Positions 1 through 7,636 of a DNA stretch of 27,030 nt are shown one piece after another. The notes under the pieces were generated by a model. It saw nothing but the letters and a program-made list of their open reading frames with translations, had not been told where the DNA came from and ran no database searches. Made by a program: the position numbers and the translations under genes. The stretch comes from Deltaproteobacteria bacterium (GTDB taxonomy: Bacteria > Desulfobacterota > Desulfobacteria > Desulfobacterales > JAUVGT01). The stretch covers positions 1 to 27,030 of the forward strand of contig JAUVGT010000006.1 in NCBI GenBank assembly GCA_030593645.1. Reading direction: 5' to 3'. How positions within the stretch are numbered: position 1 is the stretch's first letter; the number at the start of each line of letters is the position of its first letter.

Positions 1-1
1 T

Positions 2-490
2 AAAAAATATATACTGGCAACAATTCATCGCGTTGAAAATACCAATAATCAACAGAAACTTATATCTATTTTATCTGCATTTGAAAAAATTTCAAATCTA
101 AAAATCCAGATTGTTATGCCGATACATCCTCGAACAAAAAAAATAATTGAAAATATCGGATTTAAACATGAATGTTTGCAATTCATTGATCCTGTTTCAT
201 ATTTGGAAATGATATGTTTAGAAATAAATTCAAGTTCAATTATCACTGATTCTGGTGGAATTCAAAAAGAAGCGTATTGGTTAAAAATACCATGTATTAC
301 CATTAGGGGTGAGACCGAATGGGTTGAAACTATAGAAGATGGCTGGAATCAGCTTGTTGAAAGCGATTCAGAGAAAATTATTAATGCTGTAAAAAGCATC
401 CAAAAGGGAAGAATTCAAAAAAGTCATTATGGTCGTGGAGATGCAGCCGATCGAATTATTAATATTATAGCGGATTTTAAAAATAAATAA
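2..490 (+). CDS. wecB: Non-hydrolysing UDP-N-acetylglucosamine 2-epimerase, C-terminal part (5' end outside window)
   Basis: The frame is open from base 2 to the stop at 488-490 (162 codons), so the gene starts before the window. The first residues read KKYILATIHRVEN, the HRxEN signature of the WecB/MnaA family. Further on come ITDSGGIQKEA and RGETEWVET, matching the family's UDP-binding DSGGxQxE and R..TE..E motifs. The family interconverts UDP-GlcNAc and UDP-ManNAc in the cytoplasm and feeds O-antigen, capsule or enterobacterial-common-antigen-like pathways; close relatives act on other UDP-2-acetamido sugars such as FnlC substrates, so the exact substrate is open. The visible half looks intact. 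It is the first in a + strand series of sugar genes, and the downstream neighbour begins 6 bases later but is a pseudogene. Base composition is strongly AT-rich, as in the next 7 kb. Confidence 0.88.
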   Translation, partial: KKYILATIHRVENTNNQQKLISILSAFEKISNLKIQIVMPIHPRTKKIIENIGFKHECLQFIDPVSYLEMICLEINSSSIITDSGGIQKEAYWLKIPCITIRGETEWVETIEDGWNQLVESDSEKIINAVKSIQKGRIQKSHYGRGDAADRIINIIADFKNK

Positions 491-495
491 AGTAT

Positions 496-1118
496 ATGCG
501 AATGAAGAAAAATTTTATCTATATTACAGAATATGACATATCAATCGATAACGGACCCGGAATTAATGAAAGGGAATTTGTTAACATTCTATTATCTGAA
601 CAACATGATGAATTTGTATATATTATTTCGTATCCTACACATCCGGAGATCTATTATGATTCAAGAGTCGAATATGTTAGAAACCATAAATGATTTAAAA
701 AAGTACAATATTCAAAATATTTGATAGATACTATTAGTTGTATTAAACCATTAAATAGAAAGTATGATATTAAAGCAGTAGTACCCAGGATAAGTTATAC
801 GCTCACTGTTCCATTGATATTGCAATCGATCTAACTTTAGTGAAAATGAAAATTGAGGAAAAGATGTTAAAATCATCATACTCACAAAAAAATCGCAGTA
901 CTTAGCATGTGGGTTACCGATTGTTGTTTGGGATGTTCCAGATAATCGATTTGTTAAAAATAAAGGGATCGGTGAAGTCATCAAATTCGAGAATATTTCC
1001 GAATTAAAAAAATAATTAATCCGACTGATTAATAATGGACAAAAATGAAAGGGAAGAGTTGAATAAAAAAGCCTTGGAATATGCAACTGAAAAATTAACA
1101 ATTAATCATTTGACCTAA
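496..1118 (+). pseudogene. Decayed GT4-type glycosyltransferase
   Basis: An ATG at 496 or 502 opens a frame that reads YITEYDISIDNGPGINERE, a plausible glycosyltransferase N-terminus, and stops at 691-693. Recognisable pieces then continue in shifting frames. A stretch near 730-825 reads CIKPLNRKYDIKAVVPR..., like the acceptor half of GT4 enzymes. A frame near 890-1014 reads QYLACGLPIVVWDVPDNRF, the conserved GT4 donor-site region (K.xEYLACGxPVV). A tail ending at 1118 reads ALEYATEKLTINHL. Several stops and frameshifts separate these pieces and part of the middle is missing, since about 620 bases hold remains of a gene that should be roughly 1.1 kb. It probably once made a sugar linkage in this locus. 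The decay looks old. I see no intact alternative gene here on either strand; the opposite-strand frame at 751-1101 has no recognisable features. Confidence 0.75.
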
Positions 1119-1205
1119 AAAAGGGCAGAACACTGGAATAGTGCAATCAAAAATACAATTAACTAAACGATATCAAGAACTTTAAAATTTTAAGTGCTTT
1201 ATTAA

Positions 1206-2561
1206 ATGAATAGGATATATAATTTTTTTAAAGAAATTCAGTTTATTTTCAATATTTTATTTACCGGAAAACTTTTTGTTATATTTAATAGAAGAAAATA
1301 TAAGAAAGATATTGGTAAACAGTCTATATTAACCTTTAATATCGAAGGTGTAGATGTTGATGATGTGGATGGTTTTTTAAACTGGTTGGAAAAAAACAAA
1401 ATTGACTATATCAACCGAAGATGGACCATCTATCTACCTCCTCAAACTAACCTGAAAAAATGTTTTAATTTTATTGAATCCCATTATCCGGCTGGTTCCA
1501 GCTTTAAAATTCTGAAAGATTTTAATCGTCCTGAGAAAGCGAAATACTCTCATCCGAAATTAATGAATCCGAATGGTCTGTTACTTCCAAAAATTATTGC
1601 GCATGGTCCTATTTCTCTAATCAGAGTTGCAAATTATTTGTATTACAATAATGTCGGAGTACGTCTTTATGATTTGATAGCCATAAGATTTAAAAATATT
1701 TATTTGTCTTGTTATATTGTAAAACATATTTCCGGAAAAGAGATACAAAAATCAAATTATGATTCATTCATAAATAAGATAAAAAACATTCTATTAAAAA
1801 GAGAAATCGTTACGGTTACAGGAACAAATAAGAAAGCATATACCGGTAAAAAAACGGATTTCAGACCGTTAAATTGCAATAACAACCTTCTCGTTAATAA
1901 TAAAAATGGAAATGAATATTTTGTAGATTTTCAAGGTTTTATACTTAGAAATGAGAATAAACTCATAGATAGCATTGTTTCTGAATTTGATAAACATATC
2001 AAATATCCAAATAAAGTTCAAAGAAAATATATATATGAGAAAATACCGGGATTAACATTAGGGAAATCGAACTTAGTAAGAAATGATGACATTTTTGAAT
2101 CCATGCTAAATGAGCAAAATCGTTCTTTTGGAAAAAGCATTGTATTTGACACTTCATGCAATACTGGTCTTCGAATATACAATGCATTATCTAAAGGTGC
2201 CTTTTGGGCATATGGCTGGGATCAATCGTATAAGATAAATGGTGCTGAAAAATTACTATTTGCATTGGGTGCAACCCGGTTCAAATTGTTTAATGAAAAA
2301 GAGTTGTTAAATACAAAAAATATAATGGAGATATCACAGGCAGCAGTAAATTTTAATTGTATATTATTCATGACACATAAAGATACGTACATCAATAAAC
2401 AAATACTTGATCTTCCATGGGAATTTATGTTTTATGGCTGCAATAAAAGTGAAGAGAATACTGAACATAAAACTGAACACTTTGAAATAAATAATCTCAA
2501 ATTATTGTCCAGGAGAAATATTCAAAATAATAGAACAATAATATATCTGTATAAGCGTTAG
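1206..2561 (+). CDS. Putative two-domain protein: kinase-like middle, methyltransferase-like C-terminus
   Basis: This 451-residue protein cannot be placed confidently in a named family. Residues 1-30 are hydrophobic and basic and could peripherally anchor it. The middle has a pattern like the catalytic loop of LPS/Kdo-kinase-like proteins: D218-F-R-P-L-N223 followed by NNLLV and then V-D241-F-Q, resembling HxDxxxxN plus a DFG-like Asp. From about residue 310 it reads IVFDTSCNTG (D315), then AFWAYGWD, close to the DIGCNSG...GiD pattern of class I SAM methyltransferases (mo5U34 methyltransferase-like), with the first motif Gly replaced by Ser. The later LPWEFMFYGCNKSE resembles the YEGHxxE region of that group. 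Both active sites look imperfect, so it may be non-catalytic. There is no clear ribosome site before the ATG. Its position beside module 1 suggests a role in modifying the glycan or its carrier. The domain calls are inference from motif spacing. Confidence 0.5.
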   Translation: MNRIYNFFKEIQFIFNILFTGKLFVIFNRRKYKKDIGKQSILTFNIEGVDVDDVDGFLNWLEKNKIDYINRRWTIYLPPQTNLKKCFNFIESHYPAGSSFKILKDFNRPEKAKYSHPKLMNPNGLLLPKIIAHGPISLIRVANYLYYNNVGVRLYDLIAIRFKNIYLSCYIVKHISGKEIQKSNYDSFINKIKNILLKREIVTVTGTNKKAYTGKKTDFRPLNCNNNLLVNNKNGNEYFVDFQGFILRNENKLIDSIVSEFDKHIKYPNKVQRKYIYEKIPGLTLGKSNLVRNDDIFESMLNEQNRSFGKSIVFDTSCNTGLRIYNALSKGAFWAYGWDQSYKINGAEKLLFALGATRFKLFNEKELLNTKNIMEISQAAVNFNCILFMTHKDTYINKQILDLPWEFMFYGCNKSEENTEHKTEHFEINNLKLLSRRNIQNNRTIIYLYKR

Positions 2562-2655
2562 CAAGCTTTAAAAATCAATTTCAGTTTCAATAACTGTGTT
2601 TTAAACCAACTCGAAATACTCACATACCACTGTATATATATTAATGCCATCATTA

Positions 2656-2690
2656 TTCTGGATTCCCGCCTAAGCGGGAATGACGGTTTG
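2656..2690. repeat. REP-like palindrome in the 2562-2750 intergenic gap
   Basis: ATTCCCGC at 2662-2669 and GCGGGAAT at 2674-2681 form an 8-base-pair inverted repeat with a 4-base loop, inside the context GGATTCCCGCC..GCGGGAATGACGG. This is a widespread proteobacterial intergenic repeat, known from memory. It could fold as a hairpin in RNA and bound the transcript of the upstream gene, but lacks a T-run. The rest of the 189-base gap holds nothing I can identify. Confidence 0.75.
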
Positions 2691-2750
2691 GATGGAATAA
2701 TATATTTTAAATCATAGATTTAGAAAAAGCCATAACCCTCAAATAGTATA

Positions 2751-3440
2751 ATGACTCAAAATTATCAAAACCATGAACTTAAATTTACAGTAAGTAACAA
2801 CAGGGTGCATTCTGTTATCAAATGGCTTGATACATTTTGTATTTCTGATTCAAAATTTCCTATCGGTAAGGTTTCAAGCATTTATTACGATACAAAAAAC
2901 TGGAAATTTTTAAATGAAAAAATAAACAGTGATTATCTGAAAACAAAAATAAGAATCAGGTGGTACTATGATATTTTAAATGGCAGATATTACGATCAAT
3001 CATTTATTGAAGCAAAATTTAAAATCGGAAACCAAAGAAAAAAAGTAAGATTAGAGACCAAACTTACCGGAAAAGACTTATCTGAATTGCAGCTCAATGA
3101 TCTTCAACTCTTGAGATTGCCTTTTCTGTTATATGAAGATGGAGTTATTGTAGAGGAAAAGATTTATCCTGCGTTTCAGATTAGATACACACGAATGCGG
3201 TATATTGAACCGTATACTCGTTCAAGAATCTGTTTTGACTACAATATCTCCGCGCCGCGCGTTAACAGTTTCATGATGACGGTGAATACTCCCTTTACTT
3301 TAAACACAGCTGTTTTTGAGATCAAGGGGAAAGAAAATGTGCTCCCATTTTCTTTATATCCCTTAACAGCAATGGGGTGCAAAAAAAGTTCATTTTCGAA
3401 ATACAGTATGTGTTATGATAAAATCACGGAATATAAATAG
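2751..3440 (+). CDS. VTC-domain (polyphosphate-polymerase-like, TTM fold) protein, module 1
   Basis: This 229-residue soluble protein has the motif series of the VTC domain, a triphosphate-tunnel fold. In order: HELKF near the N-terminus, SSIYYDT, KTKIRIRWY (paired tunnel Arg), FIEAKFKIGNQRKKVR, RYTRMRY, SRICFDYN, AVFEIKGK (metal-binding Glu) and SKYSMCYD near the end. All basic and acidic tunnel positions appear kept, so activity is plausible. In yeast Vtc4 this fold makes polyphosphate from ATP; bacterial members are uncharacterised as far as I know, and NTP hydrolysis or phosphotransfer to another acceptor is equally possible. It is followed 12 bases later by DUF4956, then the LicD/FkbM fusion and CotH, suggesting one transcript. 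The start is the first ATG of the frame; no strong Shine-Dalgarno is visible. Module 2 has the reverse order, DUF4956 before VTC. Confidence 0.82.
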   Translation: MTQNYQNHELKFTVSNNRVHSVIKWLDTFCISDSKFPIGKVSSIYYDTKNWKFLNEKINSDYLKTKIRIRWYYDILNGRYYDQSFIEAKFKIGNQRKKVRLETKLTGKDLSELQLNDLQLLRLPFLLYEDGVIVEEKIYPAFQIRYTRMRYIEPYTRSRICFDYNISAPRVNSFMMTVNTPFTLNTAVFEIKGKENVLPFSLYPLTAMGCKKSSFSKYSMCYDKITEYK

Positions 3441-3452
3441 AAAGGTTATGGC

Positions 3453-4106
3453 ATGATAGACATTAACATAGAAAAATTTATTATTGTTTTACTCATATCA
3501 CTTTTAGTGTCTCTTTTAATCTCTTTTCTGTATCTTACATTTTACAGGAATAAATCAACTGGAAGTCAAATTCACAGGGCTTTTCCATTACTGGGTGTTT
3601 CAATCACCACCATTTTCATATGCATTCAATTTTCTTTACCATTATCACTTGGATTATTAGGTGCATTGTCGATAGTAAGATTCAGAACACCTATTAAAGA
3701 ACCTGAAGAAATTGGATTTATAATGCTTATTGTCGCTGCCTCAATATGCTGTGCCACATTTAATTGGGTTTTTCTGGGGGTCTTACTTTTTGTTACATTT
3801 ATCGGATTGATCATATTAAAGTATGGACCTGGATTAATCATAAGAAACTATCATGATGGTATGCTTTTAATTACTTTACCCACAAAAGAGTATAAAACAT
3901 TCCATAAAAATATCTCAGGATATCTTAAAAATCAATTTCCAAAGGGAGAAACAGAAAGCATACTTGAGAATGAAGAAGAGTCGATCATATCATTTAGTTT
4001 TTCTAATATTAATAAAAACTCAATACCGGATATACAATCCGATTTAAGAGAAATCTCTGAAAATATTAAATCAAATATATTTTTTAATAGAACGAATACC
4101 ATTTAA
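3453..4106 (+). CDS. DUF4956 integral membrane protein, module 1
   Basis: This 217-residue protein has the DUF4956 hallmark: LSLGLLGALSIVRFRTPIK followed by EPEE, within a bundle of about four to five hydrophobic segments (roughly residues 8-28, 45-70, 85-105, 108-125). The C-terminal 90 residues are soluble and alternate strand- and helix-like stretches, reminiscent of an ACT/ferredoxin-like regulatory domain. The function of the family is unknown to me; co-occurrence with VTC and CotH proteins is recalled as common. The conserved R-F-R and EPEE charges at the end of a membrane helix could contact a phosphorylated substrate (inference). GAAAGG at 3440-3445 gives a reasonable ribosome site 7 bases from the ATG. 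Its last A overlaps the ATG of the next gene, so translation is likely coupled. Confidence 0.85.
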   Translation: MIDINIEKFIIVLLISLLVSLLISFLYLTFYRNKSTGSQIHRAFPLLGVSITTIFICIQFSLPLSLGLLGALSIVRFRTPIKEPEEIGFIMLIVAASICCATFNWVFLGVLLFVTFIGLIILKYGPGLIIRNYHDGMLLITLPTKEYKTFHKNISGYLKNQFPKGETESILENEEESIISFSFSNINKNSIPDIQSDLREISENIKSNIFFNRTNTI

Positions 4107-5479
4107 TGAATAACATCAATTTTATTAATCATTCAAACTCTGATATATTTTCAGGCTTAAATGATATTCAAGACCAATTTTCATATTATGGGATTGATAT
4201 CATACTGCTTAATAAATTATTATTGAGCGTTGTATTAAATAAGAACATCATTGGTAATGACAATAATGCAGTCATTTATATTAATGTCGATCAAATTTAT
4301 AATAAGCTTGGCAAAGTAATGGAGGTGCTAAAAAATTCAAATTTTAAGATATTCAATGTTGATAGTACATACAAGAATTTCAAGTTAGAGGTCATAAAGC
4401 ATAACAGAACATTTTCAATTTTAGGTTTATATAAGAATAAGAAATCCATAAGAAGAAAGAATCAAAGGTATCCATATATATATTTTAATAATCTTAAAAC
4501 CATCACTTTCAACGAAATGCAGTACAAAATTCCATTTCCCGCTGAAGGTTTTCTTGATCACTTGTTCGGTGATTGGAATGAATTAAATAATAATATTGAT
4601 GCTCTCATAGAAAAAAAAATATCAGATAAAATCAGTATAAAAACGAAAGTATTCAATACATTTACAGATATACGTAAAGCAAAAAGCATTATCGAAAACA
4701 GGATATATAATAAAAATAGAGAACCCTTATTTTTAAATATGTTAGACAATGCTATGTGCGAGTATCTTTCAATTATAGAAATCGGTTCCAGTAATGGTAT
4801 CGAAACTGAACATATTATACAGAAACATTCCAATAAAAATTTATCTCTATATCTGGTTGAGCCGGATAAGGAAAATTTAGATAAAGCTAAAAAAAAAACC
4901 GGGTTAAACAATCAAATAAAGTATTTCAATTTTGGGATATCCAATAAAGAAGAAATAAATTATTTTTATAAAAGTATAAAAAAACCAAATCTCAATTCAG
5001 CTATACCAAGCCGCTATTCTACAGAAAAAATAAAAGTGCGATATACAACGATAGATAAATTTATTAAAGAAAATAATATTTCAACACCTTTATTATTGAA
5101 AATGGATATTGAAGGATTTGAAGTTGAAGTCTTAGAGGGTTTTCTTGAATTTGCGAAAATAAATCAAAATATAAAAATATTAATGGAGATCCATCCAAAT
5201 ACATATTCCCCAAAGCATTCCTTAAAAAGAGTATTGGAAAAATTGTATGAATATGGTTTTAAGTTTAAATACATTGAATCCGCGGGAAATCCGCGACCTA
5301 AAATGTTTACAGACAGGGGGTATATGCCTGTCAAAATTGCCAAAAACAGGGGATTATATAAAAATATAGATCCGGAATTTGCAATTAATGTGATCTCTAA
5401 AAACATATCAGACCATATGAAGGATGCCTCAAGACTGACTTTAAAAATTGTAAGGTCAGTGTTGTTAGAAAAAACGTAG
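4106..5479 (+). CDS. LicD-like domain fused to FkbM-family methyltransferase
   Basis: This is a 457-residue two-domain protein. Residues about 15-165 follow the LicD nucleotidyltransferase-fold pattern: YYGIDIILLNKLLLSVVLNKNIIG stands where LicD proteins have GI.yfl..GTLLGavR...fIp, and PFPAEGFLDHLFGDWNEL matches the P..e.yL...YGdW end. However the catalytic DDDxD is D52-N-N-A-V here and the GTLLG glycines are gone, so phosphotransfer by this domain is doubtful. Residues about 222-390 are an FkbM methyltransferase: EIGSSNG (225-231) for SAM binding, YLVEPDKENL, TTIDKFI, and KMDIEGFEVEVLEGF (332-346), then MEIHP. FkbM enzymes are usually O-methyltransferases acting on sugars or antibiotics. 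It starts on the last base of the DUF4956 stop codon, placing it firmly in the module 1 operon; modules 2 and 3 lack it. The LicD assignment is moderate, the FkbM one strong. Confidence 0.78.
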   Translation: MNNINFINHSNSDIFSGLNDIQDQFSYYGIDIILLNKLLLSVVLNKNIIGNDNNAVIYINVDQIYNKLGKVMEVLKNSNFKIFNVDSTYKNFKLEVIKHNRTFSILGLYKNKKSIRRKNQRYPYIYFNNLKTITFNEMQYKIPFPAEGFLDHLFGDWNELNNNIDALIEKKISDKISIKTKVFNTFTDIRKAKSIIENRIYNKNREPLFLNMLDNAMCEYLSIIEIGSSNGIETEHIIQKHSNKNLSLYLVEPDKENLDKAKKKTGLNNQIKYFNFGISNKEEINYFYKSIKKPNLNSAIPSRYSTEKIKVRYTTIDKFIKENNISTPLLLKMDIEGFEVEVLEGFLEFAKINQNIKILMEIHPNTYSPKHSLKRVLEKLYEYGFKFKYIESAGNPRPKMFTDRGYMPVKIAKNRGLYKNIDPEFAINVISKNISDHMKDASRLTLKIVRSVLLEKT

Positions 5480-5515
5480 AAAAAATCTATCATTTAATTA
5501 TGAATACATAAGTCT

Positions 5516-5640
5516 GACGGTTTCGTAAAAATTCCAACTTCTGCGTTGTACTGCATTTCGCAATCATTCAACGTACTATAAGTACGCTTCATGATTACTA
5601 AATTTGCACGCCTTGAATTTGAACTTTTTACGAAACCGTC
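5516..5640. repeat. Inverted-repeat (MITE-like) element, copy A
   Basis: The element is 125 bases bounded by perfect 16-base terminal inverted repeats: GACGGTTTCGTAAAAA at 5516-5531 and its complement at 5625-5640. The interior reads CCAACTTCTGCGTTG...GCATTTCGCAATCATTCAAC...AAGTACGCTTCATGATTAC...GCCTTGAATTT. A related end fragment (ACTATTTACGAAATCATC, about 5649-5666) follows, suggesting an older nested copy. It lies between the LicD/FkbM gene and the cotH gene, ending 37 bases before the cotH ATG. It has no coding capacity. I recall similar elements in many Desulfobacterales genomes. Related copies are described at 11195, 12955 and 16266. Confidence 0.9.
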
Positions 5641-5677
5641 TATTTCGGACTATTTACGAAATCATCAAAGTTTAAAT

Positions 5678-7345
5678 ATGAAAAATTATTTCATTATTAT
5701 TATCTCCATTATTATACTGCTCATTTCCGGTTATCATATGGAAAGATCCACATATTTTTCAGATATAAAAAATGAACTTCAAAATATGAATATCCCATCT
5801 CCACCTTTAAATTTTGGAAAGAGGGGACATATTATGTCTGAAATGGAAACAAAATATGTGATCCCTGATGGGTTTGATAACTATTTTAGTGAAAAGGATA
5901 AAGAATATATATTAAAAAACATCATTCAATTAGATGTATTAAATTTAAGGAAAAAAAAGGGATGGACCACACCTGATAAAGTAAATTCGGAAAAAATTCC
6001 GAGCTCGTTAATCATTGATAAAAAAGTAATTGATAAAGGGTTGCCTGTATTATCAGTGGTTGTTGACAAAGTTGATTTATATGACAAGAATACTGGTATT
6101 TTTTCAAATTATAAAAAAAAAGGCCGTGAATGGGAACGCCCATGTTTTATGTCATATTTTAATAACGGAAAGTTGCTCTTTGGAACCGGGGCCGGAATAC
6201 GTGTTCATGGCCAAAAAAAGGAAAAAGGATTTCGATTATACTTCAGAAATATTTACGGTGTGGATCAATTTGAACCAGGTATTATATTTGATAAAAAGAG
6301 TGAACCATTAAAACAATTTGTTGTTCATGATGATACACGGATAACTGACTATCATTTTATTAATCCACTGGCCTATGACATCGCTGAAAAGATCGGATGT
6401 ATAACAGCTAAGACAAAACCGGTATTGGTTTATTTGAATGGAAAACTGCATAATAATGGAAAAATAAGTTTTACGATTTCTGAACATCTCAGTAAACAAT
6501 ATCTGTATTCTCATTTTGGACATGATCAGTTTATTTTTTTTAGGACTAAATTTAAAAATGACAGACCGACTGAATATAAAAAGCTCAGAAAATGGGTAAA
6601 TAATGAAAAAAATAAAATGACCATGGATACTGCAGCCCAAAGAATTGATGTGGATAACTTATCCAAATGGTATCTTTCTCAACTATTTTGCGGTTCAGTG
6701 GACATCTATCAGGGACTTGCATTTTTAGACATCAGTAAACCTGGTGGAAAATGGAAATGGATTAACTGGGATATGGACCATAGTTTTAGGGAGTGGGAGG
6801 AAGAAGAAACAGAATTTAATGAGTTAATGAAGGAAAAACATAAATACCTGCCCAGGTCCACTCTCTTTAGAAGAATGTATTATGAAGATCCAAAGTTTCG
6901 TGATTATTTTAAAAAGTTGTTTATGGACAGTTTAAATCATAAAGTTACTGATCAGTTTTTGAAAGAAAGATTTGAATTTTATAAAAATACGATCATTAAT
7001 TTTAATTTATCAAATCCGAAAAAAATCGAAAAGGTCAAAGAGTTTTTAAACAACCGTCCCGAGTTTATGAGAAAAATGATGCGAAAGTACTTTGGTTCAC
7101 CGAAAAGTCATTTCTGTGAAGTCAGGATACCCAAAGACATGAATATCAAAATTGATGGTTTTGAAATGGGTCATGATTATAGAGGATGGTATTTTAAGGG
7201 ATCGAAAATTTCAATTAAGGTTTTAGATAAAAATAGAAAAATTAAGTATTGGAATATTAATGGAGAAAAAATAGTACCAAAGGGAAATGAATTCGAATAT
7301 ATTGTAAATTCTGATACTGTTATTGAACCGGTTTTTAATGAATGA
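5678..7345 (+). CDS. CotH-family secreted or membrane-anchored kinase, module 1
   Basis: The start at ATG 5678 gives 555 residues with an N-terminal signal anchor (NYFIIIISIIILLISGY). The earlier in-frame ATG at 5591 lies inside the inverted-repeat element and would put repeat-derived residues ahead of the anchor, so I reject it. CotH motifs follow in order: LPVLSVVVDKVDLYD, GIFSNYKKKGREWERP, GAGIRVHGQ, KKEKGFRLYFRNIYG, an internal helical part with WYLSQLFCG, and INWDMDHSF with the metal-binding D365 and D367. CotH of Bacillus spores is a Fam20C-like kinase that phosphorylates coat proteins CotB and CotG; partners here are unknown. Residues about 470-555 form a small C-terminal beta domain (IKIDGFEMGHDYRGWYFKG...). 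The anchor predicts a periplasmic catalytic domain. It closes module 1, after VTC, DUF4956 and LicD/FkbM. Confidence 0.87.
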   Translation: MKNYFIIIISIIILLISGYHMERSTYFSDIKNELQNMNIPSPPLNFGKRGHIMSEMETKYVIPDGFDNYFSEKDKEYILKNIIQLDVLNLRKKKGWTTPDKVNSEKIPSSLIIDKKVIDKGLPVLSVVVDKVDLYDKNTGIFSNYKKKGREWERPCFMSYFNNGKLLFGTGAGIRVHGQKKEKGFRLYFRNIYGVDQFEPGIIFDKKSEPLKQFVVHDDTRITDYHFINPLAYDIAEKIGCITAKTKPVLVYLNGKLHNNGKISFTISEHLSKQYLYSHFGHDQFIFFRTKFKNDRPTEYKKLRKWVNNEKNKMTMDTAAQRIDVDNLSKWYLSQLFCGSVDIYQGLAFLDISKPGGKWKWINWDMDHSFREWEEEETEFNELMKEKHKYLPRSTLFRRMYYEDPKFRDYFKKLFMDSLNHKVTDQFLKERFEFYKNTIINFNLSNPKKIEKVKEFLNNRPEFMRKMMRKYFGSPKSHFCEVRIPKDMNIKIDGFEMGHDYRGWYFKGSKISIKVLDKNRKIKYWNINGEKIVPKGNEFEYIVNSDTVIEPVFNE

Positions 7346-7360
7346 TCTATAAAGAATAAA

Positions 7361-7445
7361 AAAAATTCTCGCAATGGCGCAAAGACGCAGAAGGTTGCCA
7401 CACAAAGCATGCTTTGCGTGGGACTAAAAAAAAGACGTTTTTCTT
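7361..7445. repeat. Dispersed-repeat debris and palindrome in the 7346-7636 gap
   Basis: The 291-base gap after the module 1 cotH carries CTCGCAATGGCGCAAAGACGC (7369-7389), a variant of the CGCAAAGACGC repeat seen again at 8620-8640. A near-perfect 24-base palindrome, CCACACAAAGCATGCTTTGC.. (7398-7421, centred on AAAGCATGCTTT), follows. Then comes ACGCGCTTCACGAGAT (7448-7463). These look like layered intergenic repeats. The palindrome could act as a transcript hairpin but lacks a following T-run. The remainder of the gap to 7636 shows no gene or clear promoter. Confidence 0.6.
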
Positions 7446-7636
7446 TACGCGCTTCACGAGATATTAATGTATAAATATTTCTTAGCCTGACGCCTATACC
7501 CTCCAGTATGGATTTTAGTAAGAAAACAACGTTAATGTTAATCACAATCCCCACACAGAGGTGTCCGACGTCGCCAAGGTTATGGCAAGAAGTCCAAAGC
7601 CGGGCTATTTGTACCTATATCTACTTGAAATAAAAC

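Noticed and set aside
751..1101. 116-codon minus-strand open frame opposite the decayed glycosyltransferase
   Set aside because: The + strand carries recognisable GT4 motifs here; the opposite frame has no family features and low-complexity Phe/Ile/Leu content typical of AT-rich shadows.
5591..5677. Upstream ATG extending the module 1 cotH by 29 residues
   Set aside because: The extension translates the inverted-repeat element and would place charged residues ahead of the signal anchor; ATG 5678 directly precedes the anchor.
7398..7421. 24-base palindrome as a recombination site or origin
   Set aside because: No integrase, recombinase or replication gene is near, and it is embedded in other intergenic repeat debris; a simple hairpin repeat is enough.
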